Assembly: GCA_905250025.1 (NCBI GenBank)
Contig: CAJNOJ010000030.1
Location: 1 to 64,000 of the forward strand
From: Adineta ricciae
Taxonomy: Eukaryota > Rotifera > Eurotatoria > Adinetida > Adinetidae
Direction: 5' to 3'
DNA length: 64,000 nucleotides
A program made the translations under genes and the position numbers. The notes beneath the pieces were generated by a model. It did no database searches. It was not told the origin of the DNA and saw only the letters and a program-made list of their open reading frames with translations. Shown here piece after piece: positions 33,334-45,342 of the stretch. How positions within the stretch are numbered: the first letter of the stretch is position 1; each line of letters starts with the position of its first letter.

Positions 33334-36300
33334 AATTCAACTATTTCAAAGAATTTTGTCAATCTGAATGCAGAAGCAAAACATCAATTTGAATACCTGG
33401 ATCGATAGATGTACGCAATCAAGAGTTTATATACGTATGCGTGATTGTATATATAGAAGTCGTATTATGATTAACTATGAGATCTTTACCGTCGTTTTGA
33501 TGTAGAGAAGAAGAAAAAATGACAAGCGTTTGCCTTCACACGTCCGGTAAGAGTATCCAAGCGTAATTGTTGGTATTGTGAAAAGAAGAGAGAATAAGAG
33601 AGAGAGAGAGAGAGAAGAAAAAGTAAGGCGACGAATGGACAAGTTTTGTTCAAATTACGCGCATTTCTCCTTCTGCTGCTGAAATCAAACCTCGTCATAT
33701 CTATTGCGTAAACTTCCATAGCTATGCGTGAATACATTGTACACCCCAATGTCTTAAAAGGAATCAAGGATATCATTTATAAAAGAGGAAAAAATGAAGT
33801 TTATTTGTTCATTGAAAAGCTTCACTGAACGAACGAAAAGTAATGAAGTCTTTTGATAAATGATAGATAGCGTGGCAAAAGGTAATCACAGTCATGCACT
33901 GGCTATTAACTTTTTCGACATGATGTATATAATTATGAGCTATGAAAACAATTTTCAATGGAAGCATGTCACTTCTACCTGAACTCATCAGCCAGAGAGA
34001 GTGTAACATATGTTCAATAGGAGATCGTCGATCTTTCGAATAATCATCAACTCGCATATACGCGGTAGAGATCAGCGAAACAATGTGTATCTAAGTGCTC
34101 GAATAATGAATTATTGATCAAATCATACGATGGACAAAAACGAACGAACTATGTATGTTCACATCATGAGATTAGCGTTTATGTCTATATGTATAGAAAG
34201 GAGACAGAGAGAGAGAGTGCGCGCAAGAGAAGAAGAAAAGTGGTGTATTGACACACGAAAAAGAGAAAAACGACATGTATTTTCTCTTTCTTTTTTTCAT
34301 CATCCTAATCGCAGGAGATGTGTGTATAAAAAAGAACTTACCTTGATAAAGAATGAACTTTATTTCTCCTCCTCTATTGTTTTTTTTTATAGCAGAAGAT
34401 TAACAAGCAGGTGTGCGAAGCAAAACGCATGCTATCTATCTGTTCGAAAAACAACATGTACATGTCTTGGAGACAAAAGGCATTATTAAGACTTTTTCTT
34501 CGCTTTCACTCGCTCTCTTGTTTCCGTCTTGTGCACAATCGATACAATTAGCTAGCTTTAGAAATGTTTGATCCTTGCTTGAAGACATATGGTATTATGA
34601 GCGTGCTCAGTACGCTTGGAGAAATCAATGCTATTGAAAAATCGGAAGTTCGAATAAATGCTAAATGATTAACGTTCGTCTTTAGTAATCAAATTTAGCA
34701 TATGTTTTAATACGAATAGTCATGTTGCTCGAGTTGTTGATTGTCGGTATGATAATTACTTTGATCTGATCAACAGTAGATTATAGGAGGAGAAAGTAAA
34801 CTCAGAATTTTTTTCCAAAATAACAAGACGAGTTACCGACTGTCTAATCTAACATGCGACATGCCGATAAATCTCTTCACCTGATTCGATCATTATTTTT
34901 CCGTCTGAAAAGAAACTAATCTACTTCTTCCTCTCATCATTCTAATTGACAATTTCAATGAGGAAGAAAAATTGAGAACGAGACGAGTAGAAAAGTTCAC
35001 AAAGCATTCTTGGACAGCATCAAGAATCGATGAACAGACGATGAGGAAGTTTAATTTGTCTAGTACATGGAAATCAAATTATCCAAGTGACCTAAGAAAT
35101 CTTGATTGATGTCATTCACAATACCAGATTACATACTCTTTTTTTTTCTCATTCTCAGTAAAGAATGGCAATTATCTTTAAGTGTAAATCTCACAGGACT
35201 TGTCATCAGAGACATTGTCTTCAACAATATGAAGTGCTAATTTAATCAATGATCCATCCCATCCACACTCCTGTTCACTAGTCACAGCCGTCGTTGAAAT
35301 AATATTTGCATAACGTGATCGACTTTGTGTCTGCTGCCACAATTCATCGCTCCTTCTCTCCCTTATTAATGCGTGTTTGTTCGATCAATTTGAATATTTT
35401 TTTTCGCAGACCTTTGTCTCTACAGTTTACAGACAGACACGAGGAAATACTATTTTAATAATGACATTCATCTTCATATACACTCGTTATTTCCTGACGT
35501 GAGGAGAGCGAACACAATTGATATATATTCTGTTTTCAAACAAAACTAATCTGTCACTACTGCAGGTGTTAGCATTCTAGTAATAATAATAATAATGGCA
35601 AGAGAGAGAGAAGGGCGTCATCATCACGACATATATACTTGAATTTGAACAACTGTCCGATAGCCATGATTTTTTAACACGCACATATCAAAAACATCTT
35701 CAGGCAGGGAAAAGAATCCAATACATATTGACATATTGAATCGGAAGACGACACGAATATGTTTTGATTAGATTATATCATATGTAAACATTATCAATAA
35801 TATACGTACATGTATACATCTGGACAGTCAAAACAAAGGTTAACCAATGATCATTCATTGGATAGGATTCAATTTTTCTGTCTCAAGTAATCGAAAGTAT
35901 AAGCTAAAGATAAACAATCTATTGTAAGCCGAAAAGTTAAATAAACTTGTAGACAAAACTTACTTTGACTTCTTCTAATCTCATTTGATCAAAGCGATTC
36001 GGTTGATTTCAAATAAAAAATCATGAAACAAATATGAACTCACTTCCTCGTCAGGTGATGTCATAGTTCCTTTTTTAATTAAAAACGTATTTTTTTCATC
36101 ACTTCCCTCATGTAAGCAATAATACACCAAACAACATACCAGTATTAAATCACTCAAATATAATATGAAGGCCGAACGATACTTCCCATGATCTACCCTA
36201 CTGTGGGATGCAAATGACTCATACTTGGATAAAACAGACACTTTGTCGGATTTTGCCAGTCATTCTCGCGTACACAGACGTATTACTTATTCTATTGTTT

Positions 36301-36621
36301 TCGTAGTCTGAGTCATGTATGGATAAATTCATGGGAACCCATCCATTTTTTTGAGAGTCGGTGCAAAAGTTTAGGTATGAGTGATGTGGACAGCACAAAG
36401 CTACAGTATGTAATACTGGTTGTTGAAATTTAGTAATTTAATACTCGTACAAAACTTATCATCTCTACACTATACCAAAGAGGATTTTCCATAGGATAAT
36501 GTTGTTTGTTTTTCGATGGTATTTTCCAACACACACACGTTTTTTATGTAGTATATAAGTGCGCAATTTTCTCTTCGGCAGCACTCTTGCGATTCACATA
36601 TACAAGAAAGGAGTTACGACG
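33334..36621. other. 3.3 kb intergenic region
   Basis: No gene is supported. There is an (AG)n tract at 33597-33615 and a (TAA)n tract at 35581-35596, with other purine-rich runs near 34200-34270. A - strand frame at 36241-35981 contains a hydrophobic segment (FILYLSDLILVCCLVYYCL) and a GTGAGT donor after PDEE, but has no ATG and no partner exon. The region separates the divergent Fas2-like and TRAF-like genes and probably contains both promoters. Confidence 0.4.
33597..33615. repeat. (AG)n microsatellite
   Basis: About nine AG units in intergenic DNA upstream of the Fas2-like gene. Confidence 0.85.
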
Positions 36622-38282
36622 ATGGCTATGGATACTCTTTCAAGAAGCTTTTCGGATCACACACTCAACTTCGATGGAGAAGATAGTCACAAGCGCCGAA
36701 CATCTGAGCATTCTGATAAAAAAGTATGTAACTTATTCATTTAATATTGCTGATCACCATTCAGATAGCGAGAGTATGACTAGTGACCTGACAACATGAG
36801 AGACAGATGGCAGTAAAAGTCACCGTTAGTATCTTTCTGACAATGAGCATGATGCTAAGCGAAAAGATTAGTTCTAAAGTAATTTAAATCTTCAAAGAGA
36901 AGTCTGGCGACGATGTTAAATTTCATTAATTGAAATATTCAGTTCGTTCTTGTAGATTTTCCAGAAAGGTATGCACTGAATTTTCCGTAAACATATATAT
37001 TACGACATGTGTCAGCATCGTTCTGTATATTGGGTCTTTTCTCAGACAGTACACTATATATACCTATGTCTTCTAGACACGTTTCATTTTATTTCTTATG
37101 ACACTCAATAGACGAAACTTATACGATTGCTGCTTACTTTGAATCACGAATACTCAACACTATCTTTCTTTTTAGAGTGATTTTGAAGAGATCAATATTG
37201 AAAGCAAAAGCAATGTGTTGGAAAACCTGACTACGTGTCCTCTAGCCGAATTTGGTTGTACTGGAAAGTTTACATCTGATTGTGCACGAGAACATTATAC
37301 TACTGAGATGCATCAAAGAATATTGACGGATTTAGGAGAAAAAAGTATTCGTAATACGCATAGTCTTCTCGGTGACACAAATAAAAAATTAGATTCAATG
37401 AATTCAGATCATTCGAGCATAAAAAAGACAATTCTTTTAATTGCTGAAGGAGTCTCATGTTTAAACGATGATAATTCGCAGATTCATGCGAGTATGATTC
37501 GATCACAAGCTATCATTACGGAACAGCAGAAGGAAATCGAAAACTTAAAACGTTCGATTGAAGAAACATCGCAAATAGTTAAGTTTGCGCAAGTGAATAG
37601 TCACATGTTAAAAACGGATTTGGACACAATAAAGGAGATAGTGACAAATTCATCAAGTTCGTCATCTTACAATGGTTCATTTTTTTGGAAAATTACCAAC
37701 GTTACTGAACATATGGCGAATGCGAAATCAGATCAACAAACAAGTATCTATTCGCCACCGTTTTATTCTTCACCAACTGGCTACAAAATGTGCATGAGAT
37801 TATATTTTAATGGGGACGGAAATTCTCGAGGAACGCATCTCTCGCTATTCTTCGTTTTAATGCGGGGAGAATATGATATGATCTTGACATGGCCATTCTC
37901 TTATAAAGTTAGTTTCTGCCTACATGACTTATCGGGCAATCAACATCATATTATCGATTCTTTTCGACCCGATATAAACTCCAGTAGTTTTCAACAACCT
38001 CAAACTAATATGAACATCGCTTCGGGAATTCCAAAATTTTTTCCTTTATCCATGCTTCAAGCGACGGATAATCCATACATACGCGACGACACAATGTTTA
38101 TTCGATGTATCGTTGATTTTGATTCAATACCTAAAACTTGCCTACCGTATGTGGCTAATCTGAATCCTGCGTTGCCCGTAATGGTACAGAAAAAATTGAT
38201 CGAAAATGAAATTGAACGACGCCATAGAGAAGCATCAGAGAAAGCTCGTGAGAAAACGAACGATCTGACCGAGTCTAAATAA
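36622..38282 (+). CDS. TRAF-type MATH-domain protein without RING
   Basis: Two exons, 36622-36723 and 37176-38282, give 402 residues. The start chosen is MAMDTLSRSF; the frame is open a little further upstream. Residues about 45-75 form one TRAF-type zinc finger (CPLAEFGC ... CAREHYTTEMH). Next comes a coiled coil of about 110 residues (SQAIITEQQKEIENLKRSIEE). A MATH/TRAF-C domain follows, beginning NGSFFWKITNVTEHM, with YFNGDGNSRGTHLSLFFVLMRGEYD and a final SMLQATDNPYIRDDTMFIRCIVDF. The tail is charged. TRAFs trimerise through coiled coil and MATH and link receptors to NF-kB and JNK signalling. The absence of a RING domain suggests an adaptor or inhibitory form, as TRAF1 is in vertebrates. 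Confidence 0.85.
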
Positions 38283-38504
38283 AAGTTTAATCTGTAATTA
38301 TTATAGCAAAGCGACTCACATGTACAGATAAAACGACTTATATACTTTCTGCGATTAAAATTTCGATACCAGTGACCATATAACATTTTGTACGCCTTTA
38401 ATCAAGATTTTGCTGTTTGGAGCGTTATTAAAACAAATTTTTGTATTTTCTTACTTTTGGTTTTATTTAAATAAAAAGTTTCCGATGATAAAAAAAAAAG
38501 AAAA

Positions 38505-38825
38505 CTAATTCGTTATCGATGGTGAATCCTGCTGCTCGTCTTTTGAACGCATCGGATTCACCACATGTTCATTGAGAAAGTGTGCACCCGCTTCATATTT
38601 ACTTACGCCTATCAAATGTTTCGCGATTGTTTCACGTGTACCACCATGAGTATAGTTATGTTCTTCGGCAAATCGTTGCTGTTCAGGCTCTAAGACTTTC
38701 TCGTTATACTCTTGTATCTTATCACTTGCAGCAACGACTGCATCTTTGACTAATTGCGGTGCAGTGACAGCGATTTCTTCCAGAGCAGAACCGATTTTTT
38801 CTTTTACAGCACGAACTGGATGCAT
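38505..38825 (-). CDS. Small hydrophilic protein, unrecognised
   Basis: 106 residues from the ATG at 38825 (MHPVRAVKEKIGSALEE). The frame continues upstream to 39011, but that part is hydrophobic and lies behind a CGTATCAG acceptor-like site 2 nt before the ATG. The protein is helical and charged, has no Cys, and ends NPMRSKDEQQDSPSITN. Its middle reads ASDKIQEYNEKVLEPEQQRF then EEHNYTHGGTRETIAKHL. The composition (Ala/Glu/Lys-rich amphipathic helix) recalls LEA-type or apolipoprotein-like proteins, but the 11-mer repeats of LEA group 3 are not evident, so I do not assign it. Confidence 0.5.
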   Translation of the reverse strand: MHPVRAVKEKIGSALEEIAVTAPQLVKDAVVAASDKIQEYNEKVLEPEQQRFAEEHNYTHGGTRETIAKHLIGVSKYEAGAHFLNEHVVNPMRSKDEQQDSPSITN

Positions 38826-39093
38826 AGCTGATACGTAACGTGACACGTTGTTGTAAAAAACCCAATATTGAAAAAAGATAAGGTATTTCTCTTTCATATA
38901 CTTCAATGACATCATGTTATCTGATAACATACATGAAAAAAAAAACAAAATCTTATGAGTATGACAAGCTTTTCTTTGAAATATCCAATGTAAAATAGAA
39001 CACACACACACCTAATTCTTTTTTTTCCACATAAGCAATGCAAAAACAACTAATAAATGTCTATAAATAAATGAAGGTAAATGTCAAAACAAA

Positions 39094-40113
39094 CTAATGT
39101 TGTAAAGAATAAAGTTCCAATGCATATTGTCGACCGACTACTAACCATTTTCTCTCGCTGTTTATTCGCAATGATCGAATAAAGTTGTCTTGATGAGAAA
39201 AAAGTAGTAAACGAAGAATTTGTCCATCCGGTGTGATTAAACAATGGCCGATGTCGACATTTGGTATCGACGTCTTTGCAAACCAATAACCATGAAGATG
39301 TAAATCAACAGGATAGGAAAGATTTTCGTTGGCATCTAGTTGAATACGATGAAGAATTTGTTCAGTTGACAGTTGTACTAAATCAATCATTTGCTTAGCT
39401 TGAATTGATATAGCAAGAGCTAAGATTTTATTTGAATTTAGTCGAATTGTAGTTACACAGATGTTTTTCTGGCCTTTATATACACATAGCGATTGAAGAA
39501 ATTCGTAAGTTTTCAGAGAATAACGACAAATATTCGATCCAAATGAACGATTGATGATTAAATCAGTCCCATTCACTGCCATAAACGATTTACGTTGACC
39601 TTCTTGAATGAACTAAAACAGTCTCTTGTGAACTTCGATTTTCGTTCGGAAAAATCTCACCTGAATTTGTTGAACCGGTTTTAATTGCATTTGATCAAGT
39701 TCCGTTTGATATAATTGATTTGTTGTCAGAACCAAAAATCGATTTAAGTGTGTTGACCAAACGATCTCTTGAATATCCATTGATACTAGGATGGATTTCG
39801 TGTTCGTTGTATTCATATCAATCAGATGAAGTTGATTATTATCGAATAGAAGTATATGTGTTGAAGAGACATCATAGAGAAGGCAAGTTGAAGTAAATTC
39901 CAATCTTTTGACTAGATTTTCCTCCTGACCATCGAGTATTTGTTCGAGATTGAATGTTTTTAGAAAAGATGATGTTTTCCAACCGTTGGATTTTGGATGA
40001 TGAAGTCTTTGTGAATGAGATAGGAAAATTTTCTTTTTCAGAGCAATTGGATTGGAATTTTTCACGACTTTCTTTGGTGAATTTGGAGAGGAGGACGAAT
40101 GTCTACAGCCCAT
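39094..40113 (-). CDS. Putative N-myristoylated beta-propeller-like protein
   Basis: Two exons, 40113-39661 and 39612-39094, give 323 residues. It starts MGCRHSSSSPNSPKK: Gly2, Cys3 and Ser6 fit dual myristoylation and palmitoylation, with a basic stretch behind. The remainder is built of short strand-like units such as STHILLFDNNQLHLIDMNTT, NRFLVLTTNQLYQTEL and KWLVVGRQYALELYSLQH, suggesting a degenerate propeller without WD signatures. No known family is recognised. It lies between the hydrophilic-protein gene and P2X on the same strand; the 203-bp gap to P2X leaves little room for its own promoter. Confidence 0.65.
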
Positions 40114-40316
40114 GTTTCTCTTTAAACGAAAATGCGTACAATAATATAGTTAGAGAAGATTTCATTGAAAGGAAAAATCGACTGTTAACTGTGTATACAT
40201 AAGAGATGCTGAACGAAGAAAGAAAAGCGTAGTATACATTCGATTTACTAGACACACGTACACATCTATGAAGCCTGGAATAAAAGAAAGATGACTCATT
40301 TTGAAAGTGTTCTTCG

Positions 40317-41461
40317 TTAAACTTGACTGTCATATCTAACGCGGCGAAAATTCGATAGAAAAGATGCCAACAGATCGCAAACGATCGCGCCCGTGCCAAA
40401 GATTCCGAGAAAGGAACCAATGCTTGTTGTCGTTTGAAATAAATCAAATTGACCAGCTTCGCCAGTAACAGACACAACGATATGTATGTTGTAGATTTGA
40501 GTATGTAGACGATGCAATTCTTGATCATTGGGTCGAAAGAAGTGCCGAGAAATGAGAAAATTCGAACCGGGATCGTACGGATTGGAATCATAAGGTCTGA
40601 CATCTAATCGTTCGAAGTTGTAAGTCGGCTCGCAATATTTGAGCGGAAAATCTAAATTACATTTCCAACTGATACGTATTTCAATTAATGATCCGTAGAA
40701 GAACATGGAATCGTATTCATCCGGGTCAGTGTTGGTCATTTGTAAAATTTTCAACAGACGAAATTTTGGACATAGAGGATGGTCATGTTGATCATATTCA
40801 CATGTGTCTAAATACTCTCGGCTGAGTTGTTTCGAAAGAAGATTATATCGTTTCACATCTAATTGAGTGAATTCAACAAAATGTTTTATGAATATTATAT
40901 AATCCAATGCTTCAAAATTGAAATGAGTACGTGATGTTGGTAATTTAAACCAACAGAGACGATTGCGATAAAATAGATTGCGTTGACGATGGTATGGAGG
41001 TAGGATACAACGCGACCGATGGAAGCATTGGTGTTTTGTCGAAGGATATAACGTAGAGTTTCTTCGTAGAGTTGCATTATGACAAGATTTGAGTACATGT
41101 TCCATTTCAACAACACGTGTTGTGATCGTTACGGCAGCGTTTTCGGTTGCAGGAATGATGAAATCATTAACGTCATAGGAAGTCCTTGTACAAGTTGAAT
41201 TCAAAAAAGAATTCAGTTTTATATTCGTACATGAATCCGCGTGTTTCACTTTGATAGTCACGGTTGAAATTGGTGAACGATCGAAGATTTGATAAGATGA
41301 ACGTTGAAACATGAGACATAAACAAGCCACAGCAAGTAACAGTCGAACCAGTAATGATAGGAAACCAACCCATTTGACTTCGAAACGTACAACTTTAGGT
41401 GCTAAATAGAGAAATTCTCAATGTTAATTCGTTGTGGATTACCATACGAGGAGATCCCCAT
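40317..41461 (-). CDS. P2X: P2X-type ion channel with degenerate ATP-binding residues
   Basis: Two exons: a 19-nt first exon (41461-41443, MGISSY) and 41401-40317, giving 367 residues. TM1 is VGFLSLLVRLLLAVACLCLM. The ectodomain has KVK near its start (the K67/K69 pair of P2X4) and ten Cys as in the family. Family blocks include YLDTCEYDQHDHPLCPKFRL, WKCNLDF, YNFERLD and PGSNF. TM2 is TSIGSFLGIFGTGAIVCDLL. P2X receptors are trimeric ATP-gated cation channels. Here the Asn-Phe-Arg motif reads NFL, the lysine equivalent to P2X4 K316 aligns with Gln (TQIYNIHIVV), and the T186 equivalent is not Thr (DYIIFIKH). The N-terminal Thr-Pro-Arg/Lys site reads APK, and the YxxxK motif after TM2 is absent. 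It is probably a P2X with altered agonist. It is divergent from the SLC46-like gene. Confidence 0.85.
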
Positions 41462-42678
41462 GTGAACTCATCTAAATAATAAACTAGCCGCTTTCAGATG
41501 TGTCTGTTTGACAAATTTAATTATTAAAAATGGTATCGTGCTCATGTTAACTTTTATTCTAGTTGTCAAGTCCGAGGGGAATGCGAGCTGCATTGTTTGC
41601 GGAAAAGAAATGAAGATTCGAGCACATAGAGATAATCCTTTAACGCGTTGGGTTGACTCGAATTCGTCAAAATATTTTACTTAACAAAATTACATATTTC
41701 TCTACATCAGGAATCACATTTTATTGTGATTTTTCATCTATTATCTGGAAAATTTAGTACGGTCAATTTGATTTTCGATTTCGTTGATTATCACTCGAAC
41801 CAACGCATAGAAATCCAATTGTCTATACCAAATTTTTCTTTTAAAAGGACGACTCCTTTTACAAAAGTCTCCGTTAATGTCATTCTCCAAAATCTATTCA
41901 AAGGATCGATTCTTACTTTCGTAATAGGTTAAATTTTCTAAAATACAATTGAACAGACAGCAGCGTTTATTCTGCGGTATCGTTGTTCTGGATATAACTT
42001 GCTTACTATGGTGCATATCTAATACTTTGCTTGTTATTATATTCACTAAATCTTATGCGACCGGAAGGTAGTTGGCATTTTATCGAAAGAAAATGTTGCC
42101 GATCGACGTGCTGATAACTCTTGACAAATGTTTGTTCATGGATCGGCAAGTCACTATGCGACATAACGCTAATAGATTCGACATCAATATGGATAACAGA
42201 TAGACACGTCTGAATGATAGACCGATAGCTGGTAATAGTTTGTCTTCTTTCTTTTTCTTTTTTCTTTCTTCCTTTCTTTCTATTCGCGTTGAAAGGTTCC
42301 AGAGATGTTGATGTTAATGATGATGAAGAAAAAAAATGAGAGTATGTCATTGGAGAAACAGAAGAAAAAAAAGTCAAACTGGCGAATATTTATTAACAAT
42401 AGTAGTAATCAACTCAAGAAAAGGAGAGAATATTTGTGTATTATTCGCGTTTAATGACATCTTCGCTTTACCTGACATCAAAGGATAATTAATTGATCAG
42501 AGCTGCAACAGCATTAGTGCATCGAGAGAGAGAGAGAGAAAACGATTAAATAGGTTTGACAGTACTAAATAACTCATCTCTGTATGATTTATTCCCATCT
42601 ATTCAATAAAAAAGAAATATATGAATAGCTGTAGGTGAATAATTCAGCGGCGGAACATGATTACAACCGATTATTTTG
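41462..42678. promoter_or_regulatory. Divergent promoter region, P2X and SLC46-like
   Basis: About 1.2 kb between the two starts. The P2X side has an acceptor-like TTATTTAG at 41473-41472 just before ATGAGTTCAC, which would place a short out-of-frame upstream ATG on the transcript. A (GA)n tract lies near 42526-42540. No other gene is supported; open frames near 42006-42377 are T/C-rich shadows. Confidence 0.4.
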
Positions 42679-44439
42679 ATGAAAGAGTGCGATAGAGAAA
42701 ATAATTATATTGATCGAAATCATGATTTACTTGAAGAAAATAAGAGCAGACTATATAAATTAAATGATATTGTGAATATCAATAAGAAAAACGAAACGGG
42801 TATGGAATTGGCAAATAATTCATCGAGAAAAACAGCTGAAAATAATTCATCTGGACAGCAAAGACAAACACTTCATCCCTGGTGGATTGTTCTTCCGGTA
42901 ATTGTTGTATCGATGACAGTCGCTTCAACTGATCCAATTCTAATGAATGATCTTATGATACGACGTTACCGACTTGAGTATGGAGTCACCAATATGAGTT
43001 CACCAGCGAGTGAAACGGCTTGTAATTCGGATGCTTCTCAAAACGATTCGACACTTTTGGAGAAAGCTACCGAAGTACAGAAAGCAGTAAGTCGTTTGAA
43101 TATATTAATGGCTGGTGTCGGTGCATTACCAGCGGTGCTAACATACGTCATACTTGGTGCTAATTGTGATCGAATTGGGCGTAAGCCTCTTATACTTCTT
43201 CCATGTATAGGACGAATCATTCGATTTATAATTCTTTTATTACTCGTTGAACTCAATCTTGGTGACATTTGGTTTATTATATCGACTGTTATTGATGGTT
43301 TATTCGGCTCAAATAGTGTTCTTTTGCTAGGCGCGATTGCCTATATAACAGATTGCACGACAGATAGTCAACGCTCACGTGCGATGGTACTGGAAGAAGC
43401 CGCTGTGGCTTTAACACGTATCTTTCCATTATTAGGCCTGGGATTTTGGTTACAAAAGCACGGTTATACATTGCCAATGTCAGTGCTGTTGGGTTTGAAT
43501 GTCGCAGCATTGATTTACACGATACTTCTTCAACCAGAGTCACATGGTGATAATCATCAAAATATTATTCAGGTTTTCAAGAGATTAGCCGACATACGTC
43601 TATCGCCGATACGTGGAACGTATCGAGTCTTTCTCATAAAACGTCCTGGTTATGATCAACGTAGAATCATCTTATTAACATTAGCCCAAATCGGACTTTT
43701 TATTGTTTTATTTGGTTTTGCAAGTATCCATCCACTTTATCTCTATGGTAAACCGTTATGTTTCGATGTATTAGCCTTAGCGATTCTAACAAGCGCACAA
43801 TTTAGTTTGATGATAATCATATCGATTGTTCTGAGTGTCTGGAAGAATCCATTTACAAACTCATCGTTATTACCATTTATTGGCGTTTTCTTGTACATAA
43901 TTCATTTAGTTTTATTCGGTCTTGCTCAGAAAACTTGGTTTCTCTACGTGGGTAAGTGAAGAAATTCGTCTTTGCAAGGTGAAGCAAAAAATAAACGAAA
44001 AATTCATTTTAGCTGTCTTTATTGGTTGCCTGTTTTTTATTGTTATGGCTGTATTGAGATCACATTTGACGATATTAGTGAATGATACTGAATTCGCTTT
44101 GGTGTTCATTGCCACTGGAATTGTCGAATCAATCGGCTCGTATGTTGTTGGTATTGTTGCTAATGCGATCTACGCAGCGACGATTGATGTGTATCCAGGC
44201 ATAATCTTTTTCATCCTAGCTGCTATTGCCATTATTCCATTACTGATTACCGGGTCAGTATGATAAATGTTATTGATCCTGTCTTATATGTCCTTGCTTT
44301 TAGATATCTACTCGCTTGGCCATTGTGGAGACGAATACGTAGGATACCAAGCGAACGTGTTGAAGAAGATGTACAAAAATCGGCCATGGATATTGAAATG
44401 AATACTGACAGTCCGGTTTTTGAAACAAAACTTTTATAG
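42679..44439 (+). CDS. SLC46-type major facilitator transporter
   Basis: Three exons (42679-43951, 44013-44253, 44304-44439) give 549 residues. The first ATG is at 42679 (MKECDRENN). About 65 hydrophilic residues precede twelve predicted membrane helices. The loop 2-3 motif is GANCDRIGRKPLILL (MFS motif A). Other SLC46 features are the Cys/Asn-rich glycosylated first loop (NMSSPASETACNSDASQNDS) and the helix 5-6 text QRSRAMVLEEAAVAL. The family includes the proton-coupled folate transporter (SLC46A1) and carriers of muropeptides and steroids (A2, A3). Substrate cannot be read from sequence. The tail carries acidic and Thr/Ser residues (ERVEEDVQKS). Confidence 0.85.
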
Positions 44440-45342
44440 GACCAAAGAGTCCATATGTATGAAATATTAATATACTTCTGTTCGTTAAGCACATCTTATT
44501 TGTTGACAAATCGCTTAAAGATAATGATAATTACGACATAAGACTATAAGTAATTAAGATCGAGTCCAACATTTGATTAATACCCATCGTATGGTTGTAT
44601 GTTGACACGAAGGATACAAAAGACAAATATCTGCTAATCGCTGATATAATCAATTTCTAGAGAGCACTCTTTCTTTTACAGATATCGGAAAACATCATTC
44701 TTACCAAAGAAAGATTTTTTGTTTGGAAAATACACAGAACTTGTCGACCTACTATTTCAGCGTATAAACACGGATACATTTGTTTGAAGTTTCTTTTTGT
44801 TATTTCCGTTAGAAAAATCCATTATAAATTATTTAGAATCATAAATTTCTCAAGAAATTGACTATCATAGTTTCGTTCTTTGAGTATGATGTGTTTACAT
44901 CTCTTAAGAGTGCTTTCTCCTACGTCATTAAATAGTAATAGAAAATTAATTATTTTGAAATCAAATGAATGACCTACAGGCTGTTTTCCACAAACAGATG
45001 TCAACTTAATCTACTTCCTTCTGATTCAGTTTTGCGTTTTTAACATAAAACTGCATCTCATTTGTTTGTCTCTTTTTTTGACATACGATACACGATGTTA
45101 ACATGATCACAAACAAGCAATGAAGTGCAGAAACAAAATATGATTTCAAAAGCATAAACAAGACAAAAAAGAACACCGAGATAGTTTTGAACCGAGCTGT
45201 GAAGAAGTGAATACAACGAAGATGCTATCTTAGAATCGAGTAGTCTGGGGATTTTGATCATTAAACTGAGCAGGTTGAGATGAGCAAAACGAAGAATATC
45301 TATCCAAGAGAATGAATTTTCAGTTGAGCAAATGAACAATCT
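44440..45342. other. Intergenic, convergent 3' ends
   Basis: About 900 bp between the SLC46-like and NR3 stop codons. AT-rich; small frames on the - strand near 45058-45339 lack support. Confidence 0.4.

Noticed and set aside
34130-34489. 119-codon + strand open frame
   Set aside because: Arg/Glu-rich text produced by GA-rich repeats, then T-rich sequence; no domain, no splice logic.
42006-42377. 123-codon - strand open frame
   Set aside because: Built mainly from T/C-rich sequence (Lys/Arg and Ser runs) in a divergent promoter region.
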